Part shown: one piece after another, positions 53,178 to 60,837 of the stretch | How the letters are laid out: every line of letters starts with the position of its first letter | How positions within the stretch are numbered: the stretch's first letter is position 1 | Origin: Lachnospiraceae bacterium | Lineage (GTDB): Bacteria > Bacillota > Clostridia > Lachnospirales > Lachnospiraceae | Reading direction: 5' to 3' | Assembly: GCA_017556805.1 (NCBI GenBank) | Contig: JAFYMC010000034.1 | Location: 175,954 to 239,953, forward strand | Length of the DNA stretch: 64,000 bases | Made by a program: the position numbers and the translations under genes | Notes under the pieces: generated by a model | Database searches by the model: none | What the model saw: only the letters and a program-made list of their open reading frames with translations | Told to the model about the DNA's origin: nothing

Positions 53178-53876
53178 TTATTTATTCCAAGGACGTTTTT
53201 TAGAAAGCCAACCGTTTTCCTCCCAATAGGTTTTCTCTATAGGAGAGGAGCCCATTCCGGCCGCCTGCATCTTCCCCATGACAAAGAAAAAGAAACGGAT
53301 TTTCAAACCGGCGGAAGGCTTTTGGGTGTTTGAAAGTTTTTTTGCCAATTTTGTAGTTATCCTATCAAGTTTTTCTTTTTTCTTTTTGGAAACCATGTCC
53401 CAGTTCATTGCCTGTAGGGCAATTCCGACTGATTTTATGTAAGGGACACCCCAGTAAAACAGGGCGGTGGAAATATCCTTGGTAGCAGTTTTTGCACCAG
53501 AGCCGGCTGCAGTGGAGACTACAACGGCCTTTTTTCGAAACATGCAGGCTCTCGGCCTGTGAGACACCCAGTAGGTGAAGGTTAAATCAATAAATGACTT
53601 CATGGGTGCGGATGCTCTGAGACAATAGGTTGGTGTGGTAAAGATAAGCAAATCAGCAGCCTCTACGGCAGTCATAATTTTATTTTTCCCTTCATAAAAA
53701 GGGCAGTTTGCATCGCCTTCGATACACTTATAGCATCCAAGACAGAAGTGATTTAAATCCTTCGGAAGAAAGAATTCCGTGATTGTGTTTTCACCACTTA
53801 CTTTATCTGCTATCATATGTCCGATATGATAGGAACTTCCTTTGTGGTTTTGTCCGTGAATCAATACAATGTTCAT
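53178..53876 (-). CDS. NADPH-dependent FMN reductase / iron-sulfur flavoprotein-like
   Basis: Flavodoxin-fold protein of 232 residues. VLIHGQNHKGSSYHIGHMI (about 4-22) binds the FMN phosphate. FCLGCYKCIEGDANCPF (about 44-60) resembles the Cys cluster of archaeal and clostridial iron-sulfur flavoproteins, though spacing suggests it may not hold a cluster in all members. FTTPTYCLRASAPMKSFIDL is the second flavin loop. A basic C-terminal part follows. Overlaps the upstream TetR gene by 4 bp, so it is the likely target of that regulator, as in many redox or drug-responsive pairs. Confidence 0.85.
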   Translation of the reverse strand: MNIVLIHGQNHKGSSYHIGHMIADKVSGENTITEFFLPKDLNHFCLGCYKCIEGDANCPFYEGKNKIMTAVEAADLLIFTTPTYCLRASAPMKSFIDLTFTYWVSHRPRACMFRKKAVVVSTAAGSGAKTATKDISTALFYWGVPYIKSVGIALQAMNWDMVSKKKKEKLDRITTKLAKKLSNTQKPSAGLKIRFFFFVMGKMQAAGMGSSPIEKTYWEENGWLSKKRPWNK

Positions 53877-54496
53877 TGTGAAATCCCCTTTTTGTAGATT
53901 TGATTAAACTGTCTGATGTGTTGTTCCAAAAGGCAGAGGGCATCCGGCTCCCGTTCCGGTTCTCTGTCGCAAAGTGTCAGAAGAAGATAGAGAGGCGCGT
54001 AGAAGTGGAGCGCCATGATATCCGGCTTTGCGTCTCGGAATAATCCGCAAACACTAAGCATGGAAAGTATCTGACTTTGATAGGAAAGCGGATCATCGGT
54101 GTATTGTTTGGTGTAAAGTGCGGCCAACTCTGCATCGTGGAACTGCTCAATGGTTAACATTTTACGGAAGCGGCATACATAGTCATCATGTAAAAAGTAA
54201 GTGAATAAGCCGATACCCATATGTATCAAAGCATCCTCCGAAACAGAGGAAAAGATGCCGGCATCCGCAGCAGGGTTACTACCGTTCATTTGAAGTGCTG
54301 CGGTTTGTTTTTCGTATCTGATTTGCATTTCGGAAAGAATACCGTCAAAAATGTCCCGTTTGCTTTTATAGTGTTTATAGAGAGACGGCGCTTTAATGCC
54401 GACAGCGTCTGCAATTTCGGCTACGGAGACGGAATGGTATCCTTTTTCTGAGAAAAGGGTCAGCGATGCATCTAAGATTCGTGATTTTGTATTCAT
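53873..54496 (-). CDS. TetR/AcrR-family regulator
   Basis: 207 residues. N-terminal HTH: AEIADAVGIKAPSLYKHYKS (about 26-45), followed by KRDIFDGIL; the ligand-binding domain is variable. First gene of the regulator-flavoprotein pair. Two matching palindromes (GCTAA-N6-TTAGC) lie in and just after its promoter, which strongly suggests self-repression; the inducer is unknown. Confidence 0.92.
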   Translation of the reverse strand: MNTKSRILDASLTLFSEKGYHSVSVAEIADAVGIKAPSLYKHYKSKRDIFDGILSEMQIRYEKQTAALQMNGSNPAADAGIFSSVSEDALIHMGIGLFTYFLHDDYVCRFRKMLTIEQFHDAELAALYTKQYTDDPLSYQSQILSMLSVCGLFRDAKPDIMALHFYAPLYLLLTLCDREPEREPDALCLLEQHIRQFNQIYKKGISQ

Positions 54497-54541
54497 AGGG
54501 ACCTCGCTTGGTTAATGTTTTAGTTTTCACTTCTGAAGATG

Positions 54542-54557
54542 GCTAATGTTTGTTAGC
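54542..54557. promoter_or_regulatory. TetR operator copy 1
   Basis: GCTAATGTTTGTTAGC, an inverted repeat GCTAA-N6-TTAGC, downstream of the promoter start on the minus strand. Confidence 0.7.
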
Positions 54558-54568
54558 TTGCAAAGACA

Positions 54569-54597
54569 AGTATAAGCTAATAGGCATTAGCTGTCAA
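54569..54597 (-). promoter_or_regulatory. Promoter of the TetR/flavoprotein operon
   Basis: Minus-strand TTGACA (plus 54592-54597), 17-bp spacer, TATACT (plus 54569-54574). Its spacer is occupied by an operator palindrome. Confidence 0.88.
54576..54591. promoter_or_regulatory. TetR operator copy 2, between -35 and -10
   Basis: GCTAATAGGCATTAGC: the same GCTAA-N6-TTAGC as copy 1, centred 34 bp away, about three helical turns. Confidence 0.75.
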
Positions 54598-54650
54598 GAG
54601 GTTTTAGAAAAATGTTCGGATAATATAGATTGAAAAAACATAAAAAGAAC

Positions 54651-54679
54651 TTGTGTTCGAGTAGGGCTTGTGGTATAAT
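54651..54679 (+). promoter_or_regulatory. Promoter of the small toxin gene
   Basis: TTGTGT (54651-54656), 17-bp spacer, TATAAT (54674-54679); predicted leader of about 85 nt. Confidence 0.7.
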
Positions 54680-54740
54680 GACATTAGTAGCCGACAGGCT
54701 GCCGGCAATCGTGTACATACCGTATGGTAAAGGGTGGGGG

Positions 54741-54765
54741 ACCTTCATTCGGACGGAATGGAGGT
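54741..54765 (+). promoter_or_regulatory. Hairpin hiding the toxin ribosome site
   Basis: ACCTTCATTC (54741-54750) pairs with GAATGGAGGT (54756-54765), one G-U pair, 5-nt loop. The GGAGG ribosome site (54760-54764) is fully within the stem, a usual trait of type I toxin messages. Confidence 0.7.
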
Positions 54766-54772
54766 GATGCCG

Positions 54773-54862
54773 ATGAAGAATCGTTTTGACTTTAAGGATT
54801 TGATGTCCTTTGGAATGTTCCTTCTGGCATTATTGACATTCATATTTTTGATTTGTCAGTAA
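54773..54862 (+). CDS. Putative holin-like type I toxin, 29 residues
   Basis: Short hydrophobic peptide: MKNRFDFKDLMSF followed by GMFLLALLTFIFLICQ, a charged N-terminus and one membrane helix. In-frame ATGs at 54758 and 54767 are possible but lie in or too near the ribosome site. The GGAGGTGATGCC context and the peptide pattern match the family annotated as putative holin-like toxin, whose members damage membranes when antisense RNA does not silence them. A convergent promoter and a shared terminator lie downstream, supporting a toxin-antitoxin unit. Activity is inferred. Confidence 0.65.
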   Translation: MKNRFDFKDLMSFGMFLLALLTFIFLICQ

Positions 54863-54870
54863 CAGCAACA

Positions 54871-54957
54871 TAAAAAGCCTCCCCTGTACTTTGACCGGTT
54901 AGGGGAGACTTTTTTCTCATATCCAAGGTCAACCACTCTGTGGCGATTGCCTTTTTC
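54871..54957 (-). ncRNA. Candidate antisense antitoxin RNA
   Basis: Predicted RNA of roughly 85-90 nt starting near 54957 and ending at the hairpin 54875-54911, where the minus strand also has a T run. It would overlap about 45 nt of the 3' end of the toxin message, as RatA does with txpA in Bacillus. Ends are estimated from promoter and hairpin positions. Confidence 0.5.
54875..54916. terminator. Bidirectional terminator shared by toxin and antisense RNA
   Basis: AAGcCTCCCCT (54875-54885) pairs with AGGGGAGaCTT (54901-54911); T run on both strands. Confidence 0.88.
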
Positions 54958-54964
54958 TAATTTC

Positions 54965-54992
54965 ATTATACCACAAGTTTTAATCGTTGCAA
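54965..54992 (-). promoter_or_regulatory. Promoter of the antisense RNA
   Basis: Minus-strand TTGCAA (plus 54987-54992), 16-bp spacer, TATAAT (plus 54965-54970), pointing toward the toxin 3' end. Confidence 0.65.
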
Positions 54993-55052
54993 GTAGATTT
55001 TGCGAAAAAAGTGCTTTTCTTTTTCACTATATTGTGGTATCATATATATTTA

Positions 55053-55127
55053 GCGGAGATATATCCCGAGACTTCTGAAAAGCATGTCGGATACGGTGTG
55101 TTTTCCAGTTGTTTCGGCAATCTCCGC
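55053..55127 (+). promoter_or_regulatory. Structured leader of pnp
   Basis: GCGGAGAT (55053-55060) and ATCTCCGC (55120-55127) are perfect complements closing a 75-nt domain; CCGA/TCGG can pair inside. A weak promoter with TATCAT at 55038-55043 would start RNA just before it. A double-stranded leader governs pnp self-control in E. coli, so an analogous role is plausible. Confidence 0.5.
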
Positions 55128-55155
55128 AAGAAATCATTACAAAAGGAGATTAGAT

Positions 55156-57243
55156 ATGGCATTCAAGAGTTTTTCTATGGAACTCGCAGGCAGAACTTTG
55201 ACCGTAGATATCGGCAGAGTTGCCGCACAGGCAAACGGTGCAGCTTTCATGCACTATGGTAACACCACGGTTCTTTCTACCGCTACGGCTTCCGAGAAGC
55301 CGCGTGACGGTATCGATTTCTTCCCGCTCAGCGTTGAGTACGAGGAGAAGTTGTACGCAGTAGGTAAGATTCCGGGAGGTTTCAACCGCAGAGAGGGTAA
55401 GGCTTCCGAGAACGCAATCCTTACTTCCCGTGTAATCGACCGTCCGATGCGTCCGTTGTTCCCGAAGGATTACAGAAACGACGTTACCTTAAACAACATG
55501 GTTATGTCCGTAGACCCGGAGTGCAGCCCGGAGCTTACCGCTATGCTGGGTTCTGCAATCGCAGTAGCGATTTCCGATATTCCGTTTGACGGTCCGTGCG
55601 CTACCACCCAGGTTGGTATGATTAACGGAGAGTTCGTATTCAACCCGAATTCTTCCCAGAACAAGGTTTCCGACTTAAAGCTTACCGTAGCTTCTACCCG
55701 TGATAAGGTTATCATGATTGAAGCAGGTGCAAACGAAGTTCCGGAAGCAAAGATGATTGAGGCAATTTATGCCGCTCACGAGATTAACCAGCAGGTTATC
55801 GCTTTCATTGATAAGATTGTTGCAGAGTGCGGTAAGGAAAAGCACACCTACACCAGCTGTGCGGTTCCGGAAGAGTTGTTCGCAGCAATTAAGGAGCTTG
55901 TTCCGCCGGCAGAGATGGAAGAGGCTGTATTTACCGATGAGAAGCAGGTTCGTGAGGAGAACATCCGTCAGATTACCGCAAAGCTTGAAGAGGCATTTGC
56001 TGATAAGGAAGAGTGGCTTGCTGTTCTTGGCGAGGCTATCTACCAGTACCAGAAGAAGACCGTTCGTAAGATGATTTTAAAGGATCACAAGCGTCCGGAC
56101 GGCAGAGAGCTTACCCAGATTCGTAGACTTGCTGCAGAAGTTGATATTATCCCGCGTGTACATGGTTCCGCTATGTTCACCAGAGGTCAGACCCAGATTT
56201 GTAACGTAACCACTTTGGCTCCGCTTTCCGATGCGCAGAAGCTGGACGGACTTGATGAGAACGAAGTGTCCAAGCGTTACATGCATCACTATAACTTCCC
56301 GTCCTACTCCGTAGGTGAGACCAAGGTTTCCAGAGGTCCGGGACGTCGTGAAATCGGTCACGGTGCACTTGCTGAGAGAGCACTCCTTCCGGTTCTTCCG
56401 ACCGAGGATGTATTCCCGTACGCAATCCGTACCGTATCCGAGACCTTCGAGTCCAACGGTTCTACCTCCATGGCATCTACCTGTGCATCCTGTATGTCCC
56501 TTATGGCTGCAGGTGTTCCGATTCGTAAGATGGTTGCAGGTATTTCCTGTGGTCTCGTAACCGGCGATACCGATGATGATTACGTATTATTGACCGATAT
56601 TCAGGGCCTTGAGGACTTCTTCGGCGATATGGACTTTAAGGTAACCGGTACCGATGAAGGTATTACTGCAATTCAGATGGATATTAAGATTCACGGTTTG
56701 ACCAGAAGCATCGTTGAGGGTGCTATCGCAAGATGCCGCGAAGCAAGAATGTTCATTATGGAGAACTGCATGAAGCCGGCTATCGCAGAGCCGAGACCGG
56801 AAGTAAACGAGTATGCTCCGAAGATTGTTCAGATTCAGATTGATCCGTCCAAGATCGGTGAGGTTGTCGGTCAGAGAGGTAAGACCATCAACGCTATTAT
56901 CGACGAGTGCGGTGTTAAGATTGATATTACCGATGACGGTGCGGTTTCCGTATGCGGAACCGATCCGGCAGGTATGCAGAAGGCAATCGATTACATCCAG
57001 ATTATCGTTACCGATTTCGAAGAGGGACAGGTTCTGGAAGGTAAGGTTGTCAGCATTAAGGAGTTCGGTGCATTCCTTGAGTTCGCACCGGGCAAGGAAG
57101 CTATGGTTCACATCTCCAAGATTTCCAAGGAGCGCATCAACCACGTTGAAGATGTACTTACCCTTGGTGATGTTGTAAAGGCAGTTTGCCTCGGCAAGGA
57201 CAAGATGGGCAGAATCAGCTTCAGTATTAAGGATGTAAAGTAA
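55156..57243 (+). CDS. pnp: Polyribonucleotide nucleotidyltransferase (PNPase)
   Basis: Trimeric 3'-to-5' phosphorolytic exoribonuclease. ATG 55156 after AAAGGAG; the ATG at 55084 is in the leader. 695 residues: two RNase-PH domains (about 10-225 and 310-535), the second with GPGRREIGHGALAERAL and ISCGLVTGDTDDDYVLLTDI (catalytic Asp residues), then KH (about 555-610, IGEVVGQRGKTINAIIDE) and S1 (about 623-692, GKVVSIKEFGAFLEF). Strong codon bias. The M16 peptidase two genes on is a common pnp neighbour in Firmicutes. Confidence 0.97.
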   Translation: MAFKSFSMELAGRTLTVDIGRVAAQANGAAFMHYGNTTVLSTATASEKPRDGIDFFPLSVEYEEKLYAVGKIPGGFNRREGKASENAILTSRVIDRPMRPLFPKDYRNDVTLNNMVMSVDPECSPELTAMLGSAIAVAISDIPFDGPCATTQVGMINGEFVFNPNSSQNKVSDLKLTVASTRDKVIMIEAGANEVPEAKMIEAIYAAHEINQQVIAFIDKIVAECGKEKHTYTSCAVPEELFAAIKELVPPAEMEEAVFTDEKQVREENIRQITAKLEEAFADKEEWLAVLGEAIYQYQKKTVRKMILKDHKRPDGRELTQIRRLAAEVDIIPRVHGSAMFTRGQTQICNVTTLAPLSDAQKLDGLDENEVSKRYMHHYNFPSYSVGETKVSRGPGRREIGHGALAERALLPVLPTEDVFPYAIRTVSETFESNGSTSMASTCASCMSLMAAGVPIRKMVAGISCGLVTGDTDDDYVLLTDIQGLEDFFGDMDFKVTGTDEGITAIQMDIKIHGLTRSIVEGAIARCREARMFIMENCMKPAIAEPRPEVNEYAPKIVQIQIDPSKIGEVVGQRGKTINAIIDECGVKIDITDDGAVSVCGTDPAGMQKAIDYIQIIVTDFEEGQVLEGKVVSIKEFGAFLEFAPGKEAMVHISKISKERINHVEDVLTLGDVVKAVCLGKDKMGRISFSIKDVK

Positions 57244-57254
57244 AGCAAAAGTTC

Positions 57255-57450
57255 GCTCTTTCGCATGAGAGGGTATTGAAACCAGTCGAAAAATGAAATA
57301 GTTTCACGGGAACCCGCTCTCGCTCTTGCACAAACGCAGCGGATACTAGGCTCAAAAGTACTTTGCCAAGTACCGGCGTTTGTTTAAGGTTCCCTACTGA
57401 AACTTTTCATTTTTCGACTTTTGTTTTAGTGCTTCTGAGTGCGAAAGAGC
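57255..57450. other. Large nested stem structure after pnp
   Basis: Three nested perfect or near-perfect stems. Outer GCTCTTTCGCA (57255-57265) with TGCGAAAGAGC (57440-57450). Middle AGTCGAAAAATGAAA (57284-57298) with TTTCATTTTTCGACT (57405-57419), continuing through AGTTTCA/TGAAACT and GGGAACC/GGTTCCC for about 29 bp in all. Inner ACAAACGC (57330-57337) with GCGTTTGT (57376-57383), holding a small GTACTT-TGCC-AAGTAC hairpin. It fills nearly all of the 239-bp gap and has no ORF of note. No simple pnp terminator is otherwise present. Confidence 0.85.
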
Positions 57451-57482
57451 TCATACTATTTTAGGATAGGAGATTAATTGTA

Positions 57483-58346
57483 ATGGGTAAGAGTGATGAG
57501 TTGAAGTTGAACAACGAGGAAAAGAAGAATTTAAAATGCAATAAGAGTAAGCTGAAAAAAATAGTACTTATAGTAGTCGGTTCGCTATTTGTATTGCTTG
57601 CACTTGTTATTTTTTTCGGTCCGCGTTTTGTTGTTTATCATCAGGCAAAGGAAGTAACCGCACAGTTGGGTTCCGCAGCAGAATGGTTTACGGAATATGA
57701 TTTGACTTTTACAGAGGCAGAAACGGTTCAGAAGGCCACTCATGACGGGATGACGGTATCGATTCCGGAAGGTTTTAGTGAAAGGGAAATGACGACGGAA
57801 GAGTGTCGCATTTTCGATGGACCGGAGGTGGGAGAAGGTATTCTCGGAGAATATGTTCTTCTGGCATCCTCAGATGTACAAGATCTAAATTGGGCTATCG
57901 ATGATATGATATCGGAGATGGTTGATAAGAAGTCCGGAATATTTAAAAACTACGTTGCAAAACGGTTGTCAAAGGAATTTAAAGAATTAAGTCACGGAAA
58001 TACAAACTTTTATACATTGGCAAAATCCTGCTATTTGCTTACGGAAGAGGATTACAGTTTTTGGAATTTAACGAAAGGCCTTGCGTATCTGATAAAAGGA
58101 GCACTAAAGACCGGAATGACTCCTTACTGTGATTATATTCTCATTTATGAAAAGGAAGATGTTCGTGGGCTTATTTACGTGACAGACAGAAGCTTACATA
58201 CTGAACTTAGTTCTTCAGCCCCTAACTATTCCTTTCAAATAGAATTGTATGGTAGGGATGATTTTTCTACATCGTATGTTTTGTTGATTAGATGTGATGA
58301 TTTGGAAACGGCCTATTCAATTTTGAATTCTGCTGAGATTGAGTGA
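57483..58346 (+). CDS. Single-pass membrane protein, unknown
   Basis: 287 residues: basic N-terminus (about 1-25), one membrane helix (about 26-47) and a 240-residue domain probably outside the cell. The domain shows MTVSIPEGFSER (about 92-103) and later YDYILIYEKEDVRGLIYV-like strands (CDYILIYEKEDV), recalling small surface domains of mixed alpha/beta type; no family recognised. Placed between the structured element and the M16 peptidase gene, 21 bp before the latter; a joint role is not evident. Confidence 0.65.
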   Translation: MGKSDELKLNNEEKKNLKCNKSKLKKIVLIVVGSLFVLLALVIFFGPRFVVYHQAKEVTAQLGSAAEWFTEYDLTFTEAETVQKATHDGMTVSIPEGFSEREMTTEECRIFDGPEVGEGILGEYVLLASSDVQDLNWAIDDMISEMVDKKSGIFKNYVAKRLSKEFKELSHGNTNFYTLAKSCYLLTEEDYSFWNLTKGLAYLIKGALKTGMTPYCDYILIYEKEDVRGLIYVTDRSLHTELSSSAPNYSFQIELYGRDDFSTSYVLLIRCDDLETAYSILNSAEIE

Positions 58347-58367
58347 TAACAGAAAGGTTTTATTTCT

Positions 58368-59753
58368 ATGGATCAAATTGAGTTAATTCGATTACCGAAC
58401 GGCATACGGGTAGTATTAGAGCCTATGCCGTATGTAAGAAGCGCGGCTTTCGGCGTGTTTGTAGGCGTCGGGTCGGTGTGTGAAACAAAAGAGAATAACG
58501 GGATTTCCCATATGATAGAGCATATGTTGTTTAAGGGCACGGAGACCAAATCCACCAAGATGCTTGCGGATATTACGGCGCGCCTCGGGGATACGGTAAA
58601 TGCCTATACCGGAAAGGAATATACCGCCTATTACGGTGTGACGGTGGCGGAGGAGTTGCCACAGCTTATGGAGGTTCTTTCCGATATGCTTCTTCATTCT
58701 GTATTTGATGCAAAGGAGCTTAGTAAGGAAAAGGGTGTTATCTGTGAGGAGATTGATATGTACAATAATTCTCCGGATGATTTGGTTCATGAGCTGGCAC
58801 AAAAGCGTGCATGGCAGGGACATCCTTTGAGCTTTCAGATTTCCGGTACCAAGGGCGTGGTACGCGGGATGACAAGAGAGAAGATTATGACCTTTTATAA
58901 GCGGGAGTATCGTCCGGAAAGAACAGTGCTGTCCGTAGCAGGGGCTTTTGATAAAAATGAAGTAGTGGAGCGTTTGCGGTCGCTGTTTTGTCCGGGAGGA
59001 CAGGGGGCTGCATTGGGGGTAAGACGAGATGGAATTGCGCCGGATGAGCGGTACGGGAAGTATTACGGAGAGAAGGATGGAACGGAAACGGCAGATACAC
59101 CGGTACAGAATCGTCCGGCAGCCGGATATACCCGTAACTTTTCCAAATCCGTACAGGATACCTCACAGCTTCATATGAATCTGGTATTTCCGGGGATTTC
59201 CTATTTGGATGAAAGAAGACACATTGCTACCGTATTTCAGTCGGTGTTCGGCGGAAGCAATAATTCCCTATTGTTCCAGAAAATCCGCGAGGAAAAGGGA
59301 CTGGCTTATTCGGTATATGCCTACGGTTGTCCGTATGCCAAGGAAGGACTGGTACATATGGATGCGGTAACTGCTCCGAATCAGGCGGAAGCGGTGTTTG
59401 ACTATACCATGGAAGTGTGTGATACCATGCGAAATCAGGTGGTGTCGGAGGAAACTCTTTCTACCCATAAAGCACTGATTCGCACCGAAACCATTTTGTC
59501 CAAGGAAAGTGTGCAAAGTCGCATGGAAGGCAACGGAAGAAGTATGATACTTAGAGGAAGAGTGGTTTCCAGAGATGAGGAACTTTCTCATATTGAAGCG
59601 GTTACGGCGGAGGATATTCGTCAATTTGCAGAGCAGGTACTTTGTCCGGAGAAGATGAGTGTTTGTCTGGTAGGGGAGATGGGTAGTGCCGGACGAAAGC
59701 TTATGCGAAAGTACGAGCAGTTGGCTAGTTTTGAAACGATACATGGAAGATAG
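58368..59753 (+). CDS. M16-family zinc peptidase (MlpA/YmxG type)
   Basis: Clamshell metallopeptidase of 461 residues. The inverted zinc motif HxxEH is intact at His48, Glu51 and His52 (GISHMIEHMLFKG), with the distal Glu in CEEIDMYNN about 76 residues later. The second half has FGGSNNSLLFQKIREEKGLAYSVYA-like substrate segment (shown as FQKIREEKGLAYSVYA). A hydrophilic insert lies near residues 215-260. Relatives next to pnp in Bacillus are called MlpA/YmxG and influence extracellular protease expression. Probably cytoplasmic. Confidence 0.92.
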   Translation: MDQIELIRLPNGIRVVLEPMPYVRSAAFGVFVGVGSVCETKENNGISHMIEHMLFKGTETKSTKMLADITARLGDTVNAYTGKEYTAYYGVTVAEELPQLMEVLSDMLLHSVFDAKELSKEKGVICEEIDMYNNSPDDLVHELAQKRAWQGHPLSFQISGTKGVVRGMTREKIMTFYKREYRPERTVLSVAGAFDKNEVVERLRSLFCPGGQGAALGVRRDGIAPDERYGKYYGEKDGTETADTPVQNRPAAGYTRNFSKSVQDTSQLHMNLVFPGISYLDERRHIATVFQSVFGGSNNSLLFQKIREEKGLAYSVYAYGCPYAKEGLVHMDAVTAPNQAEAVFDYTMEVCDTMRNQVVSEETLSTHKALIRTETILSKESVQSRMEGNGRSMILRGRVVSRDEELSHIEAVTAEDIRQFAEQVLCPEKMSVCLVGEMGSAGRKLMRKYEQLASFETIHGR

Positions 59754-59770
59754 AAAGGCAGGTGCGGCTG

Positions 59771-60673
59771 ATGACATTACAACAGCTTCGTTATGTGGTA
59801 ACGGTGGCAGAAACGGCAAATATTACGGAAGCGGCAAAACGGCTGTTTATTTCACAGCCCAGCCTGACCAGTGCTATCCGTGAGCTGGAAAAGGAAATGC
59901 AGATTACGATTTTTCATCGTACCAATAAAGGAGTGGCGGTGTCCAATGAAGGAGAACTTTTCTTGTCCTATGCCAGACAGGTGTTGGAGCAGACCAGCCT
60001 TTTGGAGGAAAAGTTTCTGCACAAAAAAGAGCAGAGGCCGCGGTTTTCCGTGTCCTGCCAGCATTATTCTTTTGCGGTGGATGCCTTTGCGGCGGTCATC
60101 CGGGAGTTTGGTGAGGACCGGTACGATTTTACCCTTCGTGAGACCCAAACCTATGAGATTATCGAGGATGTAAGCCGGTTAAAGAGTGAAATCGGTATCC
60201 TATATACCTCCTCCAAAAACGAGGAAGTGATATTAAAGCTGCTCAAGCAAAACGGACTGAAATTTGAGCCTTTGGTGACAGCCAAGCCGCACGTTTCCAT
60301 TTGCACGGACCATCCGTTGGCGAAAAAGAACGTGATTACTTTGGAGGAACTGGAGGAGTATCCTTACCTTTCCTTTGAACAGGGCGAGTACAATTCCTTT
60401 TACTTTTCGGAGGAAATCCTAAGCACTCTGGACCGCAGCAAAAATGTTCGTGTAAAGGACCGTGCGACACTGTCAAACCTTATTGTGCGTCTGAACGGAT
60501 ACACTGTCAGCACCGGTATGCTCAGTAAGGAGCTAAACGGCGAGAACATTATTGCAAAGCCTTTGGCGGTGGACGAGTCCATGCAAATTGGAATTATTAT
60601 GCAGAAAGAAATGCCGCTTAGTCGGTACGGGGCGGCGTACGTGGAGTATTTGAAGGGGTATGTGGGGAAGTAA
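59771..60673 (+). CDS. LysR-family transcriptional regulator
   Basis: 300 residues. ATG 59771 gives the normal LysR start (TLQQLRYVVTVAETANITEA); the GTG at 59762 adds three residues. HTH about 15-40 (AAKRLFISQPSLTSAIRELE), effector-binding domain about 90-295. The DNA-binding part resembles sulfur and aromatic regulators of this family. It lies directly upstream of metY in the same direction but with a hairpin between, so control of sulfur assimilation is a reasonable guess only. Confidence 0.92.
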   Translation: MTLQQLRYVVTVAETANITEAAKRLFISQPSLTSAIRELEKEMQITIFHRTNKGVAVSNEGELFLSYARQVLEQTSLLEEKFLHKKEQRPRFSVSCQHYSFAVDAFAAVIREFGEDRYDFTLRETQTYEIIEDVSRLKSEIGILYTSSKNEEVILKLLKQNGLKFEPLVTAKPHVSICTDHPLAKKNVITLEELEEYPYLSFEQGEYNSFYFSEEILSTLDRSKNVRVKDRATLSNLIVRLNGYTVSTGMLSKELNGENIIAKPLAVDESMQIGIIMQKEMPLSRYGAAYVEYLKGYVGK

Positions 60674-60705
60674 ATCTTTACAGAAATAAAGATTTATGCT
60701 AAAAT

Positions 60706-60747
60706 GTGCGTTGAAATAGTTTCTAACTATAGCAACGCACTTGTTTT
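60706..60747 (+). terminator. Terminator of the LysR gene
   Basis: GTGCGTTG (60706-60713) pairs with CAACGCAC (60733-60740), with inner ATAGTT/AACTAT; TTGTTTT follows. A separate AAATCTTTA/TAAAGATTT stem lies just upstream (60672-60695). Confidence 0.8.
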
Positions 60748-60837
60748 ATGTATTTTCCAATAAAGAAATCTTGTTGTATACTTAGAACATCGAAACAGTA
60801 CATGATAGGCCGTGTGCCTTACAGAAAGGAGATTTTT

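Noticed and set aside
60748-60837. SAM (S-box) riboswitch upstream of metY
   Set aside because: Predicted leader is too short and lacks the aptamer stems and a terminator after them.
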